Origin: JAAXHH01 sp965248395
GTDB taxonomy: Bacteria; JAAXHH01
DNA length: 64,000 nt
Assembly (NCBI GenBank): GCA_965248395.1
Contig: OZ252103.1
Coordinates: 1,178,001 to 1,242,000, forward strand
Reading direction: 5' to 3'
The position numbers were made by a program, and so were the translations under genes. Of the stretch, positions 26,079 to 34,428 are shown one piece after another. A model generated the notes under the pieces. It was given only the letters and a program-made list of their open reading frames with translations. It ran no database searches and was not told where the DNA came from. The number at the start of each line of letters is the position of its first letter. Position 1 is the first letter of the stretch.

Positions 26079-26492
26079 ATGGCCGATTTAAAACCCGACA
26101 AAACCACAGCCGGCACCGGATCCGAATCCAGGCGGCGCAGGCGAACCGGAAAGAGAAACCGGCTGAGATGGATGATCCTCGGCGTGATCGCCATCGTATT
26201 CGGTTACCTCTATTTAGGCGGCAGTTACGGTTGGTACAACATGTTGAAACTCAGGAAGCAGAAGACCGAGCTGCAGTCTGAACTGAAGGAACTGGAATCC
26301 CGGAAGCGGGAACTGACCGGAGAACTGGAACTGCTGGAGGGCGATTCCGAAACGGATGAACGGACTCGCTTCGAGCTGGAAAGGCTGGCCCGGGAGGAAC
26401 ACGGCCTGGCGCGGGAAGACGAGTTGATTTACCGGTTCCCTGCGGAAAAAGAAGATACGACCGAAGTCAAAGCGTCGGATCTCGACCCCTGA
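26079..26492 (+). CDS. ftsB: FtsB/DivIC-type septum protein
   Basis: 137 residues. A basic cytoplasmic N-terminus (1-30, with RRRRRTGKRNR) is followed by one membrane helix (about 31-48), then a leucine/Glu-rich coiled coil (about 52-105, LRKQKTELQSELKELESRK...). The family ending ERLAREEHGLAREDELIYRF marks FtsB/DivIC proteins. These bitopic proteins bind FtsL and FtsQ and activate septal wall synthesis. The tail after about residue 120 is acidic. It lies directly after eno and before recO on the same strand. Confidence 0.86.
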   Translation: MADLKPDKTTAGTGSESRRRRRTGKRNRLRWMILGVIAIVFGYLYLGGSYGWYNMLKLRKQKTELQSELKELESRKRELTGELELLEGDSETDERTRFELERLAREEHGLAREDELIYRFPAEKEDTTEVKASDLDP

Positions 26493-26526
26493 AGCGCATA
26501 CTCCTTAGGACCACTGGGCCTGCCAC

Positions 26527-27312
26527 ATGGCCATACAATCCTCGGAAGCCATCGTCCTCAACAGAATCCCGCTGGGGGATACCAGTCTCCTGGTCACGGT
26601 GTACGCCCGTGCCTTAGGAAAGATTAAACTCGTAGCCCGCGGCGCCCGGCGACCGAAGAGCAGGATGGCGTCCTCCCTGCAACCGTTCTGCGTAATCAAC
26701 GTAACGTTCAACCACCGGGAGAACAGGGAGTTGCAGACCCTGTCGAAGGTCGAGGCCGGTCCGTTCTTCAGACACATCGGGGAAGACCTTACAAGGGTGG
26801 CTTACGCCAGCGCCGTATGTGAACTGGTCAACAGGCTGGTCCTCGGCGAAGAGCCCGGAGATTCGCTCTTTGGACTGATCATCCGTACGCTGCAGGCGAT
26901 CGACCAGTTGCCGGCCGAAGCATGCGAAGTGCTGTTCTGGCGGTTTCAACTCGAATTCGCCGATATATACGGTACCGGACCTGAGTTCTCCACCTGCATG
27001 GGATGCGGAAGGAATCCGGAGGAAGCGTCGGTCCGTTTCAGTCCGTCCCTGGGCGGCATCCTATGCCGGGACTGCCAGGTCCAGGATAGTGATGCAATGC
27101 AACTCTCCCTGGGAACAACGCGGCTTCTCACCCGTGTGCGACAGATGCCGCTGGAGCATCTGCCCAGGTTGAAACCTATCAGGACGTCCAGGCAGGAGAT
27201 TCAACGCGCCATCAGGGCCTTCTATCTGTACCAGTTGGACGACGGCCGTGAGTTGAAATCGCTGAAGTTCCTGGAGTCGATCGAGGCAGACGGTATGGAG
27301 AACCGGAGATGA
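26527..27312 (+). CDS. recO: DNA repair protein RecO
   Basis: 261 residues. The N-terminal OB-fold is clear (SEAIVLNRIPLGDTSLLVTVYARALGK... RGARRPKSRM). A helical domain with a zinc site follows: TCMGCGRNPEE and LCRDCQVQD (two CxxC pairs, about 158-190). RecO works with RecF and RecR, loading RecA onto SSB-coated DNA and annealing strands. Length is normal. Its last four bases (ATGA) are shared with the start of the PfkB-like gene, so the two are translationally coupled. Confidence 0.92.
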   Translation: MAIQSSEAIVLNRIPLGDTSLLVTVYARALGKIKLVARGARRPKSRMASSLQPFCVINVTFNHRENRELQTLSKVEAGPFFRHIGEDLTRVAYASAVCELVNRLVLGEEPGDSLFGLIIRTLQAIDQLPAEACEVLFWRFQLEFADIYGTGPEFSTCMGCGRNPEEASVRFSPSLGGILCRDCQVQDSDAMQLSLGTTRLLTRVRQMPLEHLPRLKPIRTSRQEIQRAIRAFYLYQLDDGRELKSLKFLESIEADGMENRR

Positions 27313-28307
27313 CAAACGATGGGGCCAGATACGACGTCGTGACCTGGGGCGAGGGCTTCCTGCGCCTTTCTCCGAAGGGGAAGGAACGATTCGAGCAGGC
27401 CGGGGGATTCGATGTCGACGTGGCCGGCGGAGCCCTTGAAACGGCGGTTGGGCTCGCAAGGCTGGGCCTCCGTACGGCATGGCTGTCCGTGATCGGAGGC
27501 ACGCCCCTGGGCATGAAGGTGGTCAACAAGGTTCGGGAGCACGGGGTTGACACCGGATACGTGGAACGGGTAGCCGACGGACGCACCGGTCTGTGTTACA
27601 CCGAGGCAGGTAGCGCGCCCAGGTCGACCCATTCGTGGTACGACATGGATAATACGGCTTTTCGTACGACTTCCCCCGGCAGGATGGACTGGTCCTCCGC
27701 CCGCGAGACGGCCATCTTTCACCTGGACCTCACGGCGCCCATGGTCGATCCCGTAAACGCCGGCTGGATGGAAGCCGCCCTCGCTGCTGCCCAGGCTGCA
27801 TCTGCCCAGGTCAGTATTCTGCTGGACGTACCGGACGAACGGCGTCTCGACGCCAAGGTCAGGAAACGGGTGCTCGATCTCGTGGAAGCCTCGGGAATCT
27901 TCGTGGTAACGCTTCGGGCCCTGGAAACGATCTGGGATTTCGATGGCCCTTTATCATCGTCGCCCGAAATGGTGCGGTCAGGGTTCAGCACGAAGAATAC
28001 GGCAGTCGTGGAACACCGCCTCTCCGCTGCCGGAACAGGTGTCTGGAACGGAATCGCGGTCTCCCCGACCGGCGAGGTGTTCGAGGACAGTCCCGGCGAG
28101 ATCACGGTGATCGATTCCGATGGGGCGCTCAGTGCCTTTGCATCGGGCTATCTTTTCGGTTGCCTGCGGGATTGCGCCGGTTCCGCCCTGCGGTACGGCA
28201 ATGCCGCTGCTGCCCTGGCCTGTTCCGTTCCCGGTCCATTGAACTGGTTCACCAGGCAGGACCTGGAATCGCAGATCGAAGGAACCGGGTCGGGTCTGCA
28301 GCGTTAG
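27309..28307 (+). CDS. PfkB-family carbohydrate kinase-like protein, altered catalytic motif
   Basis: 332 residues. The fold is recognisable from VDVAGGALETAVGLARLGLRTAWL (GGA..N-like motif near 38-50), GTPLGMKVVNKVREHGVDT and GRTGLCYTEAG. In active PfkB kinases the C-terminal motif reads DTxGAGDAF. Here it is IDSDGALSAFASGYLFG (268-284), with Leu274 for Gly and Ser275 for the catalytic Asp. It is therefore probably not a normal sugar kinase; it may have lost activity or use another base. KDG-kinase-like relatives are the nearest visible resemblance. The start overlaps the recO stop (ATGA). Confidence 0.75.
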   Translation: MTNDGARYDVVTWGEGFLRLSPKGKERFEQAGGFDVDVAGGALETAVGLARLGLRTAWLSVIGGTPLGMKVVNKVREHGVDTGYVERVADGRTGLCYTEAGSAPRSTHSWYDMDNTAFRTTSPGRMDWSSARETAIFHLDLTAPMVDPVNAGWMEAALAAAQAASAQVSILLDVPDERRLDAKVRKRVLDLVEASGIFVVTLRALETIWDFDGPLSSSPEMVRSGFSTKNTAVVEHRLSAAGTGVWNGIAVSPTGEVFEDSPGEITVIDSDGALSAFASGYLFGCLRDCAGSALRYGNAAAALACSVPGPLNWFTRQDLESQIEGTGSGLQR

Positions 28308-28491
28308 ATTAGTCGGGGTTTGGGATTTTTGGTCTCGAATCGAAGAAAAGTGCATCCGAATTGTAGGTATTTAGATAGCGTCCTGATACCCGCGGGGCCC
28401 TCTTTGCGATTCGCCATGGACGATTTGTACTTTTCGGTCCTTTATTACCAGTGTCCTCCCCGGGACAAAACACGCAAAAGGAGGCATGATG
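28308..28491. other. Upstream region of the small peptide gene
   Basis: 184 non-coding bases between the PfkB-like gene and the peptide gene. It is more AT-rich than its surroundings at the left (28315-28380). It contains an inverted repeat GTCC...GGAC (28454-28467) and ends in the strong ribosome binding site AAGGAGG (28478-28484). No clear -35/-10 pair was found. A leader structure is possible but I cannot assign one. Confidence 0.4.
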
Positions 28492-28611
28492 ATGGCAACA
28501 GACAAGCATGCAACGTGGTCCGTCACCGGCCCGAAGACCTTCGTCTCTGACGAAGGCACGCCGATCTCGTCTCCGGAGTGTTGTTACACATCCCCTGAAT
28601 ACCAAAGGTGA
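28492..28611 (+). CDS. Putative 39-residue peptide (unrecognised)
   Basis: Three ATGs in a row (28486, 28489, 28492) follow AAGGAGG at 28478-28484. The third has the best spacing, 7 bases. The peptide starts MATDKHATWSVTGPKTF and ends SSPECCYTSPEYQR, with an adjacent Cys-Cys pair and a C-terminal Ser/Pro/Tyr-rich segment. It has no signal peptide or membrane helix. A hairpin with eight T follows 30 bases after the stop, so it looks like a complete small transcription unit. A modified-peptide precursor, a leader peptide or a small regulator are all possible; no modification enzyme is adjacent. The family is unknown to me. Confidence 0.45.
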   Translation: MATDKHATWSVTGPKTFVSDEGTPISSPECCYTSPEYQR

Positions 28612-28641
28612 AAAAGGGGTACTAACGCACGTCCTCCGGAG

Positions 28642-28671
28642 CCGCGAGACCCACGTCACGCGGTTTTTTTT
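28642..28671 (+). terminator. Hairpin plus T8, likely terminator after the small peptide gene
   Basis: CCGCG (28642-28646) pairs with CGCGG (28659-28663) across a 12-base loop, with A-T and G-T pairs extending the base, followed by eight T (28664-28671). The stem is short, so moderate confidence. Confidence 0.5.
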
Positions 28672-28709
28672 GTCCTTGAACGCATCGAAACCGGAGGTAA
28701 AGTCAGGTC

Positions 28710-29138
28710 ATGTATAATCCTGAATTCTGGGAAATCCGATTGGACCAGGTTGATTTGGAACAGTTTCCCAACGAAGCGAATATCTGGTACGAAACAGGGG
28801 AGGACCGGGTGCATCGGTACCGGCGCGAAGATCGGGTGGACGAGCTGGCCGACGCGGTCTACGATTTCCTTTCCCAGTATCTGACCCAGAAGCAGTGCGA
28901 GGTCGTGGTGCTGTATTTCATCTACCAGAAGACCCAGCAGGAAGTCGCGGAGATCATGGGTATATCGCGCCGGGTCGTGAGTCAGCACCTGTTCGGAATC
29001 TGCCGGGATGGCAAGCATATCGGCGGCGCGGTCAACAAGTTGCGCAAAATGTGCGACCGGCACGGAATTGATTTTCAACCGGTCGAATCGTTGTTCGGCG
29101 CACGGGAATACCGTGACCGTCTCGCCATATCCGCCTGA
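28710..29138 (+). CDS. Sigma-70 region-4-like helix-turn-helix protein
   Basis: 142 residues. The central part, YLTQKQCEVVVLYFIYQKTQ followed by EVAEIMGISRRVVSQHL (about 70-108), matches the HTH of sigma-70 region 4 and related phage/plasmid regulators, with an added GKHIGGAVNKLRKMC tail. No region 2 is present, so it is not a full sigma factor. The N-terminal 60 residues are acidic and aromatic-rich (YNPEFWEIRLDQVDLEQFP). It probably binds DNA. GGAGG lies 13 bases before the ATG, a long spacing. It is 38 bp after the peptide gene's T-tract and ends in its own terminator. Confidence 0.66.
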   Translation: MYNPEFWEIRLDQVDLEQFPNEANIWYETGEDRVHRYRREDRVDELADAVYDFLSQYLTQKQCEVVVLYFIYQKTQQEVAEIMGISRRVVSQHLFGICRDGKHIGGAVNKLRKMCDRHGIDFQPVESLFGAREYRDRLAISA

Positions 29139-29169
29139 ACGCAGTCCCGTACTGCCATTGTCACTGAGG

Positions 29170-29203
29170 AAAAGCCGTCGGAAACATCATCCGGCGGCTT
29201 TTT
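29170..29203 (+). terminator. Strong intrinsic terminator after HTH gene
   Basis: AAAAGCCGTCGG (29170-29181) pairs with CCGGCGGCTTTT (29191-29202), a 12-base stem with one G-T pair, a 9-base loop and a T-run at 29199-29203. It is 31 bases after the HTH gene stop. Confidence 0.82.
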
Positions 29204-29216
29204 CTAACTGAAAGCG

Positions 29217-29816
29217 ATGAGATCGATGGACCATGAAAGATACGCGGACGCAATAGAACGCATCGACGCCGCCAACGGCGCGGACCCGGAAACGGAAGAA
29301 GTAGAAGGACGTTCCTGGCCGAAGGCGCTGCTGTACGGCCAACGGATGTCCGCCTGCCTGGAAGAGCAAATATCCGACGCAACGGAAGCCTTGCGGCTCG
29401 CCGTGCGATGCCAGCATATTCAACGGTGGAAGATGCCCCGTGGCGATTTTCCCGTCGGCCGGCTGGGCTACAGGCAGTGGCGGACGGAACTGGACAGGTA
29501 CCACGCGCAGACCGCGGGCGATATCCTGCGGGACGTCGGATATGACGATGCCCTCGTAGAAAGGGTGGAGTCCCTCGTAAGAAAAGAGCGATTCAAGGCC
29601 GATCCGGAAGCGCAGATCCTGGAGGACGTCGCCTGCCTGGTGTTTCTCCGTCACTACCTGCCCGCTTTCAAGAAAAAGCAAAGTGAGCATAAGGTGATCG
29701 ATACCCTGGCCAGGACCTGGAAGAAGATGTCGGAAGCGGGCCGGGCCGCCGCCCGGAACATTGATCTTTCACCCGCGTTGAAGTCGTTGTTGGACCGGGC
29801 GATCAGACGCGGATAG
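29217..29816 (+). CDS. DUF4202 domain-containing protein
   Basis: 199 residues, predicted all-alpha. Recognisable stretches of the DUF4202 family: RYADAIERIDAANGADP, ALLYGQRMSACLE, LRLAVRCQHIQRW, RGDFPVGRLGYRQWRTEL, and ILEDVACLVFLRHYLPAFKKK. The histidines in CQHIQRW and LRHYL with acidic partners suggest an HD-like helical fold, but this is inference; the molecular role is not established. Start chosen at the first ATG (29217), with another at 29226 possible. It begins 14 bp after the strong terminator and a sulfatase follows after 14 bp. Confidence 0.8.
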   Translation: MRSMDHERYADAIERIDAANGADPETEEVEGRSWPKALLYGQRMSACLEEQISDATEALRLAVRCQHIQRWKMPRGDFPVGRLGYRQWRTELDRYHAQTAGDILRDVGYDDALVERVESLVRKERFKADPEAQILEDVACLVFLRHYLPAFKKKQSEHKVIDTLARTWKKMSEAGRAAARNIDLSPALKSLLDRAIRRG

Positions 29817-29830
29817 CGAGGCATGTAAAA

Positions 29831-31180
29831 TTGGCCAATCAACATGCTCCCAACATCGTATTCGTTTTCGGCGATCAGCATCGATGGTGCAGTACCGGGT
29901 TCGGCGGCAGCAGCCAGGTACGCACGCCATTCCTGGACCGGATGGCGGATGAAGGCGTCGTTTTCGACCTGGCTGTCGCCAACATACCGGTCTGCACACC
30001 CTGGCGGGCGGCCTTTCTGACCGGCCAGTACCCGCTGACGACCGGCATGTTCATGAATGACGTGCGGTTGCCGGTGGACCGGCCGACGCTGGGCACGGTC
30101 CTGCGCTCGGCAGGTTATGACACGGCGTATATCGGCAAATGGCATCTTGACGGTCCGTCCCGGGGTGGATTCACCCCGCCGGGACCTCGGCGGCAGGGAT
30201 TCGATTTCTGGGCCGTGGGAAACTGCACGCACGATTACATGCACTCCGTGTTCTACCGGGATTCGGAAGATCCGCTGTACTGGTCGGGGTATGACGCGGA
30301 GGCCCAGACATCGCTGGCCATCGACTACTTACAGTCCAGAAAAGGAGACAATCCCTTCGCGCTGGTGCTTTCGTGGGGACCGCCGCACAATCCCTACGAA
30401 GCCGTGCCCGGGAAGTATATCGACCTGTATCCGCCGGATGAAATCGAAGTACGTCCCAATTGTCCCGATCCGAGCCGTGCCGACCTGGCGGGTTACCATG
30501 CCCATGTCACGGCCCTCGACGACCAGTTGGCGCGCCTCGGCAAAGTCCTCGATGAACGGGGACTGATGGATCATACGGTTTTCGTCTATACTTCGGACCA
30601 CGGCGACATGCTCGGATCGCACGGCCGGCAGCGCAAGCAGCACCCCTGGGATGAGTCCATCCGCGTCCCCTTTGTGATGCGATGCCCGGACCAGGCGTCC
30701 AGGGGTCTTCATATAGCAACCCCCCTAAACGTGGTGGATATCATGCCTACGCTGCTCGGCCTGGCCGGAATACCCGTCCCCGAAACCTGCGAGGGCCGCG
30801 ACCACGCTCCGGCGGTACTTGGCGAGGCCTTTACGGGCAACGAAGCCGCCTATATCATGAGCATCGCGCCTTTTTCGGAATACCGGGGCCAGCCCTGGCG
30901 AGGAATCAGGACCCGCAGGCATACCTACGTACGCAATCTCGAAGGACCCTGGCTGCTGTTCGATAACCAGGAAGATCCCTACCAGATGCGGAACCTGGCC
31001 GGCAGTGTGGAACACGCCGATCTGCAGCGCCGGTTGGACGATCAGCTGAAGGATGAGATGGCCCGCCGGGGCGACGCGTTGCTTCCCGCGCGACACTACC
31101 TTGATCTTTACGGCTACGAAGTGGGCGAATCGGGGGCGATCCCCCATTGGACATCTGTCAAACCGTCCGGACGACGCTAG
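29831..31180 (+). CDS. Type I sulfatase (alkaline phosphatase superfamily)
   Basis: 449 residues from a TTG start with GAGG about 10 bases upstream; no ATG fits. It contains the formylglycine motif CTPWR (Cys55-Arg59) in NIPVCTPWRAAFLTGQYP, with the metal Asp in VFVFGDQHRW. YIGKWHLDG supplies the Lys/His pair and VYTSDHGDMLGSHG the other metal ligands. It should hydrolyse an organic sulfate ester after Cys is converted to formylglycine by a maturase not present in the window. No signal peptide is visible, so a cytoplasmic location is possible. The large GNAT gene follows after 46 bp. Confidence 0.92.
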   Translation: MANQHAPNIVFVFGDQHRWCSTGFGGSSQVRTPFLDRMADEGVVFDLAVANIPVCTPWRAAFLTGQYPLTTGMFMNDVRLPVDRPTLGTVLRSAGYDTAYIGKWHLDGPSRGGFTPPGPRRQGFDFWAVGNCTHDYMHSVFYRDSEDPLYWSGYDAEAQTSLAIDYLQSRKGDNPFALVLSWGPPHNPYEAVPGKYIDLYPPDEIEVRPNCPDPSRADLAGYHAHVTALDDQLARLGKVLDERGLMDHTVFVYTSDHGDMLGSHGRQRKQHPWDESIRVPFVMRCPDQASRGLHIATPLNVVDIMPTLLGLAGIPVPETCEGRDHAPAVLGEAFTGNEAAYIMSIAPFSEYRGQPWRGIRTRRHTYVRNLEGPWLLFDNQEDPYQMRNLAGSVEHADLQRRLDDQLKDEMARRGDALLPARHYLDLYGYEVGESGAIPHWTSVKPSGRR

Positions 31181-31226
31181 ATTCCGGTAGCGGAGCAGGA
31201 ATTTCAGGATACCAAGGGAGATATAG

Positions 31227-33155
31227 ATGGCGGAAGAAAGTAATCTGCGGCTGATCAACCCTGCGCGGGATGCCGCCGCAATCGCCGAAATGTGGAATGA
31301 AAGCGACCTTGAATGGCCCGGGTCGTGGAACGCTGGCGTACCCATGACGGCGCGGGACATCCGGGACTGGCACGAGCGGGAGAAATACCTCGCGGTCTAC
31401 GTGTGGAATGAAGGAGAAAAGATAGGAGGTTACTGCTCCCTGATACACGATCAGGATGATGACGAGACCGTGTACCTTCCCCTGCTCAATGTTTCACCGC
31501 GTTTCCAGGGCAAGAGCATCGGGCGGCGGATGCTCGTCCGGTCCGTTGAGAAGACGATCGAGGAGAAGAAAACCCGTCTCGATCTGGATACCTGGCCGGG
31601 TAACGTAAAGGCGATGGTACCATACAAACGGACGGGGTTTTTCTGGGATGCCGGACCCTATCCGCTGATGCGCAACTACGTACCCGCCATTCGCCAGATG
31701 CCCTGTACAAAATACTTCTTCGACCGGCACGATTGGTACGGAACCCTGCGGAGATCGTTCGAACAGGTGCCCGACGAACAAAAGTGGGAGGGGATGCGGG
31801 TTTTCACCTACCGGTTTGCGGCAAACGGGGACCAGCCGTCGTCCGACGGCGGTGGGTCAACCGACGGCAAGGACTTCCTGACCGTCCGGGTGGACCGCGA
31901 AGCGCGGCACGTCACCGCGGTGGAGACCGCGGAGTTGTACGCGACGGCGAGCGTGGACGACATCGAGCCGGTGCGGGGCCGGCAGACCACCCTGCGGTGG
32001 AAACTGCACAACCGTAAAGACAGGCCGGTTACCCTCGCATTGACGGCAAAGGAGTCCGGAGACCTGGCCATCGACTATCACGAACGGCACCAGATCCGGC
32101 CCGGAGAGACGATCACGTTAGAGGCACCGGTTGCCGTATCCGGGGAGGCCGCGGCCGTCGACCGGGACAAGACCGCGCCGAGGGTATACACACACATCCG
32201 CTGGGACGACCTGCCCATCGTACTCGCCACGGGTATACGCCCGCGGGTCGAGATGTCTCTTTCCATCGATCCGGACGAGATAACCCTGGTACCCGGAACG
32301 CCGCAGAACGTGCGGGTAAACCTTCACTGCCATCTGCCAGATGATGTCGAAGCGCAGGTTCGTATCACCGTTTCAGAAGGCCTGTCGGCGGACAGGCGGG
32401 AACACACCGTCAGGGTGCCAGCCGGAGGATACGGCGGATTCGAAACGGTCCTCGAGACGGACCGCCCGGGCGTTTTCGAATTCACGCTAACCGGTCGCCT
32501 GGAATGGGATGGTAGAACGGTGAACCTGTCCAATGTCAAACATGCCGTCTTTGCCCTGGAGCCGGGTGGGCTGCTGTACCTTCAGGACGGCGCGATCCGC
32601 GTCGAGAACGAAATCTACAGGGCGACCCTGGAGACAAAAGGCGGCCAGTTGAAGATCAGGGACCGGTCCACGGGGAAGGACCTGGGGACGGAGGGAGCGC
32701 GCCCCATCCCGCCTAAATGGCCCAGCGAATTCATCCGGTCGGACTTCAAGTTGAGGGCGGAACGGGAGGGCCACGACCTGGTCCTCGTGGCTTCCTGTGC
32801 GGCCAGGAAGACCCCCGGCCTGGTCTTCAGCCGGATCATTCGGTTGAACGCCGGACCGATCGTATCGGTGGTACACACGGTGGAAAACACCGGGTTCGAT
32901 CCCTTAAAATTGAGCCTGTACCAGTTCGTTACGAACGGGGCCACGGAGAACTCTACGCTGACGCTTCCGCTCAAGGAAGGGATGCTGAGCGCGCGTTGCA
33001 GCGACCGTCCCGCGCCGGAGACCACGACTTCAAACGTGGTGATTCATTCGCAGAGACGTGGGGCGCCTTTGAAATGCCCCATGGGACGATCGGGATCCTC
33101 TGGCCCGGCGGCCTGGACGAGATCGAATGGAACGGTTACGAATACCAGTCGGTGA
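31227..33155 (+). CDS. GNAT acetyltransferase fused to beta-sandwich domains, N-terminal part before frameshift
   Basis: The true frame runs from the ATG at 31227 (GGGAG about 8 bases upstream) to about 33010; the remaining 48 codons to 33155 are out of frame. Residues 1-150 form a GNAT domain: YLPLLNVSPRFQGKSIGRRM is the acetyl-CoA loop (Q/RxxGxG/A) and VKAMVPYKRTGFFWDAGPY the last strand. From about 215 onward there are beta-sandwich segments (VRGRQTTLRWKLHNR, ITLVPGTPQNVRVNL) and then a supersandwich-like domain (IRVENEIYRATLETKGGQL). The full protein would be about 1060 residues, with the C-terminal half in another frame. GNAT fused to carbohydrate-type beta domains is unusual; the acceptor is unknown. 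Confidence 0.7.
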   Translation: MAEESNLRLINPARDAAAIAEMWNESDLEWPGSWNAGVPMTARDIRDWHEREKYLAVYVWNEGEKIGGYCSLIHDQDDDETVYLPLLNVSPRFQGKSIGRRMLVRSVEKTIEEKKTRLDLDTWPGNVKAMVPYKRTGFFWDAGPYPLMRNYVPAIRQMPCTKYFFDRHDWYGTLRRSFEQVPDEQKWEGMRVFTYRFAANGDQPSSDGGGSTDGKDFLTVRVDREARHVTAVETAELYATASVDDIEPVRGRQTTLRWKLHNRKDRPVTLALTAKESGDLAIDYHERHQIRPGETITLEAPVAVSGEAAAVDRDKTAPRVYTHIRWDDLPIVLATGIRPRVEMSLSIDPDEITLVPGTPQNVRVNLHCHLPDDVEAQVRITVSEGLSADRREHTVRVPAGGYGGFETVLETDRPGVFEFTLTGRLEWDGRTVNLSNVKHAVFALEPGGLLYLQDGAIRVENEIYRATLETKGGQLKIRDRSTGKDLGTEGARPIPPKWPSEFIRSDFKLRAEREGHDLVLVASCAARKTPGLVFSRIIRLNAGPIVSVVHTVENTGFDPLKLSLYQFVTNGATENSTLTLPLKEGMLSARCSDRPAPETTTSNVVIHSQRRGAPLKCPMGRSGSSGPAAWTRSNGTVTNTSR

Positions 33156-34408
33156 GCCGGGAGAAGACCTGTGCGCCGCAGTCCCGGGTATCCTTTGGCG
33201 CCCTCCGTATGTACGTCGGCGACGGTGGTTGGCAGGGCGCGCGCCGCGTATGGCGCCGCACGAAGGGACAACAGGTCAAAGAGAGCGAACCGGCGCCGCC
33301 GGTCCTGGATGAATTCGAGGTGTCGACCGATCCGCCGGTGGCCGTGGTCACCCGGGAAGATACCGACATCCGGTTCCGCATAGCGCAGTGGAAGTCCCGG
33401 AAGGTCTGCGGGACCGTTACCTTCGTCATGCCCGACGGCTGGCTTTGCGACCCCATGTGGTTTTCTTTCTCGGAGATCGACTGGCAACATCCCTTCAGCG
33501 GTTCGGTGCGATTGACCACATCCCAACCGCCGGGCGTCTACACCGGCCGCATGGTACTCGAAGGTGCGGAGCGCGACGTCGAGGTCGAAATGCCGCTTGT
33601 CAGGCTGGGAGACGGGTCGGCCGTAGAGGTGGACGATGGCGAAACCGCGGGGCACAGGGTATACACCATTCGAAACCAGCGGCTCGAAATCGAAGTGGTC
33701 CCCTCCTTCCTTGGCTCCGTGAGCGCTATCCGGGACGCGGGGGGCGAGTGCAACCACCTGGCTTCGGCCTTTCCGGAACCCAGGGCTTTCGGATGGAGTT
33801 ACCCCTGGTACGGCGGTCTGCAACCGCAAGTAGAGGTGGACCGGCTTTCCTGGACGGCCGCTCTGGAAGGGGAGACTTTCACCGCGGAAACCGTTTCCTG
33901 CAGGGACGCGCGCGGAGTGGAATGGACCGGCGTGCGCCAGCGGGCAGCGCTGTCTCTCGATGAGACTCGCGGCCTGACCCTGGAACTCGATACGCTGACC
34001 CTTGGGGGCAGCCCGGTGGTCAAACAGGTATGGAGGCTTGTGAACGGTGGCGAAACGCTACGTCATCTGAGTGGAGGATGGAATTACCTTCTGCAGCCCG
34101 ATGGCGAGATGCACGACACCGTCCTGTTCTCGGCGGACTACGAACGGAAGCGGAAAAACTGGGATTACCGTCACCATGGCGGTCACTGGACCGCAGCCGC
34201 CAATCCGCGAACCGGACGTACTTTCGTGCTCGTATCTCCCCTGAAAGAAGCCAGGCTGGATGGCTGGGGTACCGAAGGAGGGCACCTGAAACTCAAGACG
34301 AAGCTCGAGGTCCCCGCCCACGGTGTAAAGGAGATGACCGCTTACCTGGTCCTGGCCGACACCAGGGAAGAAGCGCGCCGGTACGCGGTTTTAAAGGATC
34401 TGCGATGA
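33011..34408 (+). pseudogene. C-terminal part of the GNAT-beta-sandwich gene, displaced by a -1 frameshift
   Basis: The continuing frame reads RAGDHDFKRGDSFAETWGAF (from 33011) and on to the stop at 34408. Adding one C to the CCC at 33009-33011 joins it smoothly to the upstream frame (CSDRP then RAGDHDF), so a one-base deletion or a sequencing error is the simplest explanation. No slippery heptamer is seen. Domains: the rest of a supersandwich domain, a NEW3-like segment (SVRLTTSQPPGVYTGRMVLEG), then a second supersandwich (YTIRNQRLEIEVVPSFLGSVSA, GWSYPWYGGLQPQ) like galactose-mutarotase-type folds. The upstream part of this frame, back to 32717, overlaps real coding and is not believed. Confidence 0.62.
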
Positions 34409-34428
34409 GCCCTGTCGGGCCGACTCGG

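Noticed and set aside
28309..28659. 116-codon minus-strand frame over the small peptide gene
   Set aside because: No ribosome binding site, Arg/Cys-rich translation typical of antisense reading; the plus-strand peptide has an ideal start site.
32717..33010. Upstream part of the frame that carries the C-terminal GNAT-fusion half
   Set aside because: It overlaps the real coding frame of the same gene; the meaningful residues in this frame begin about 33011.
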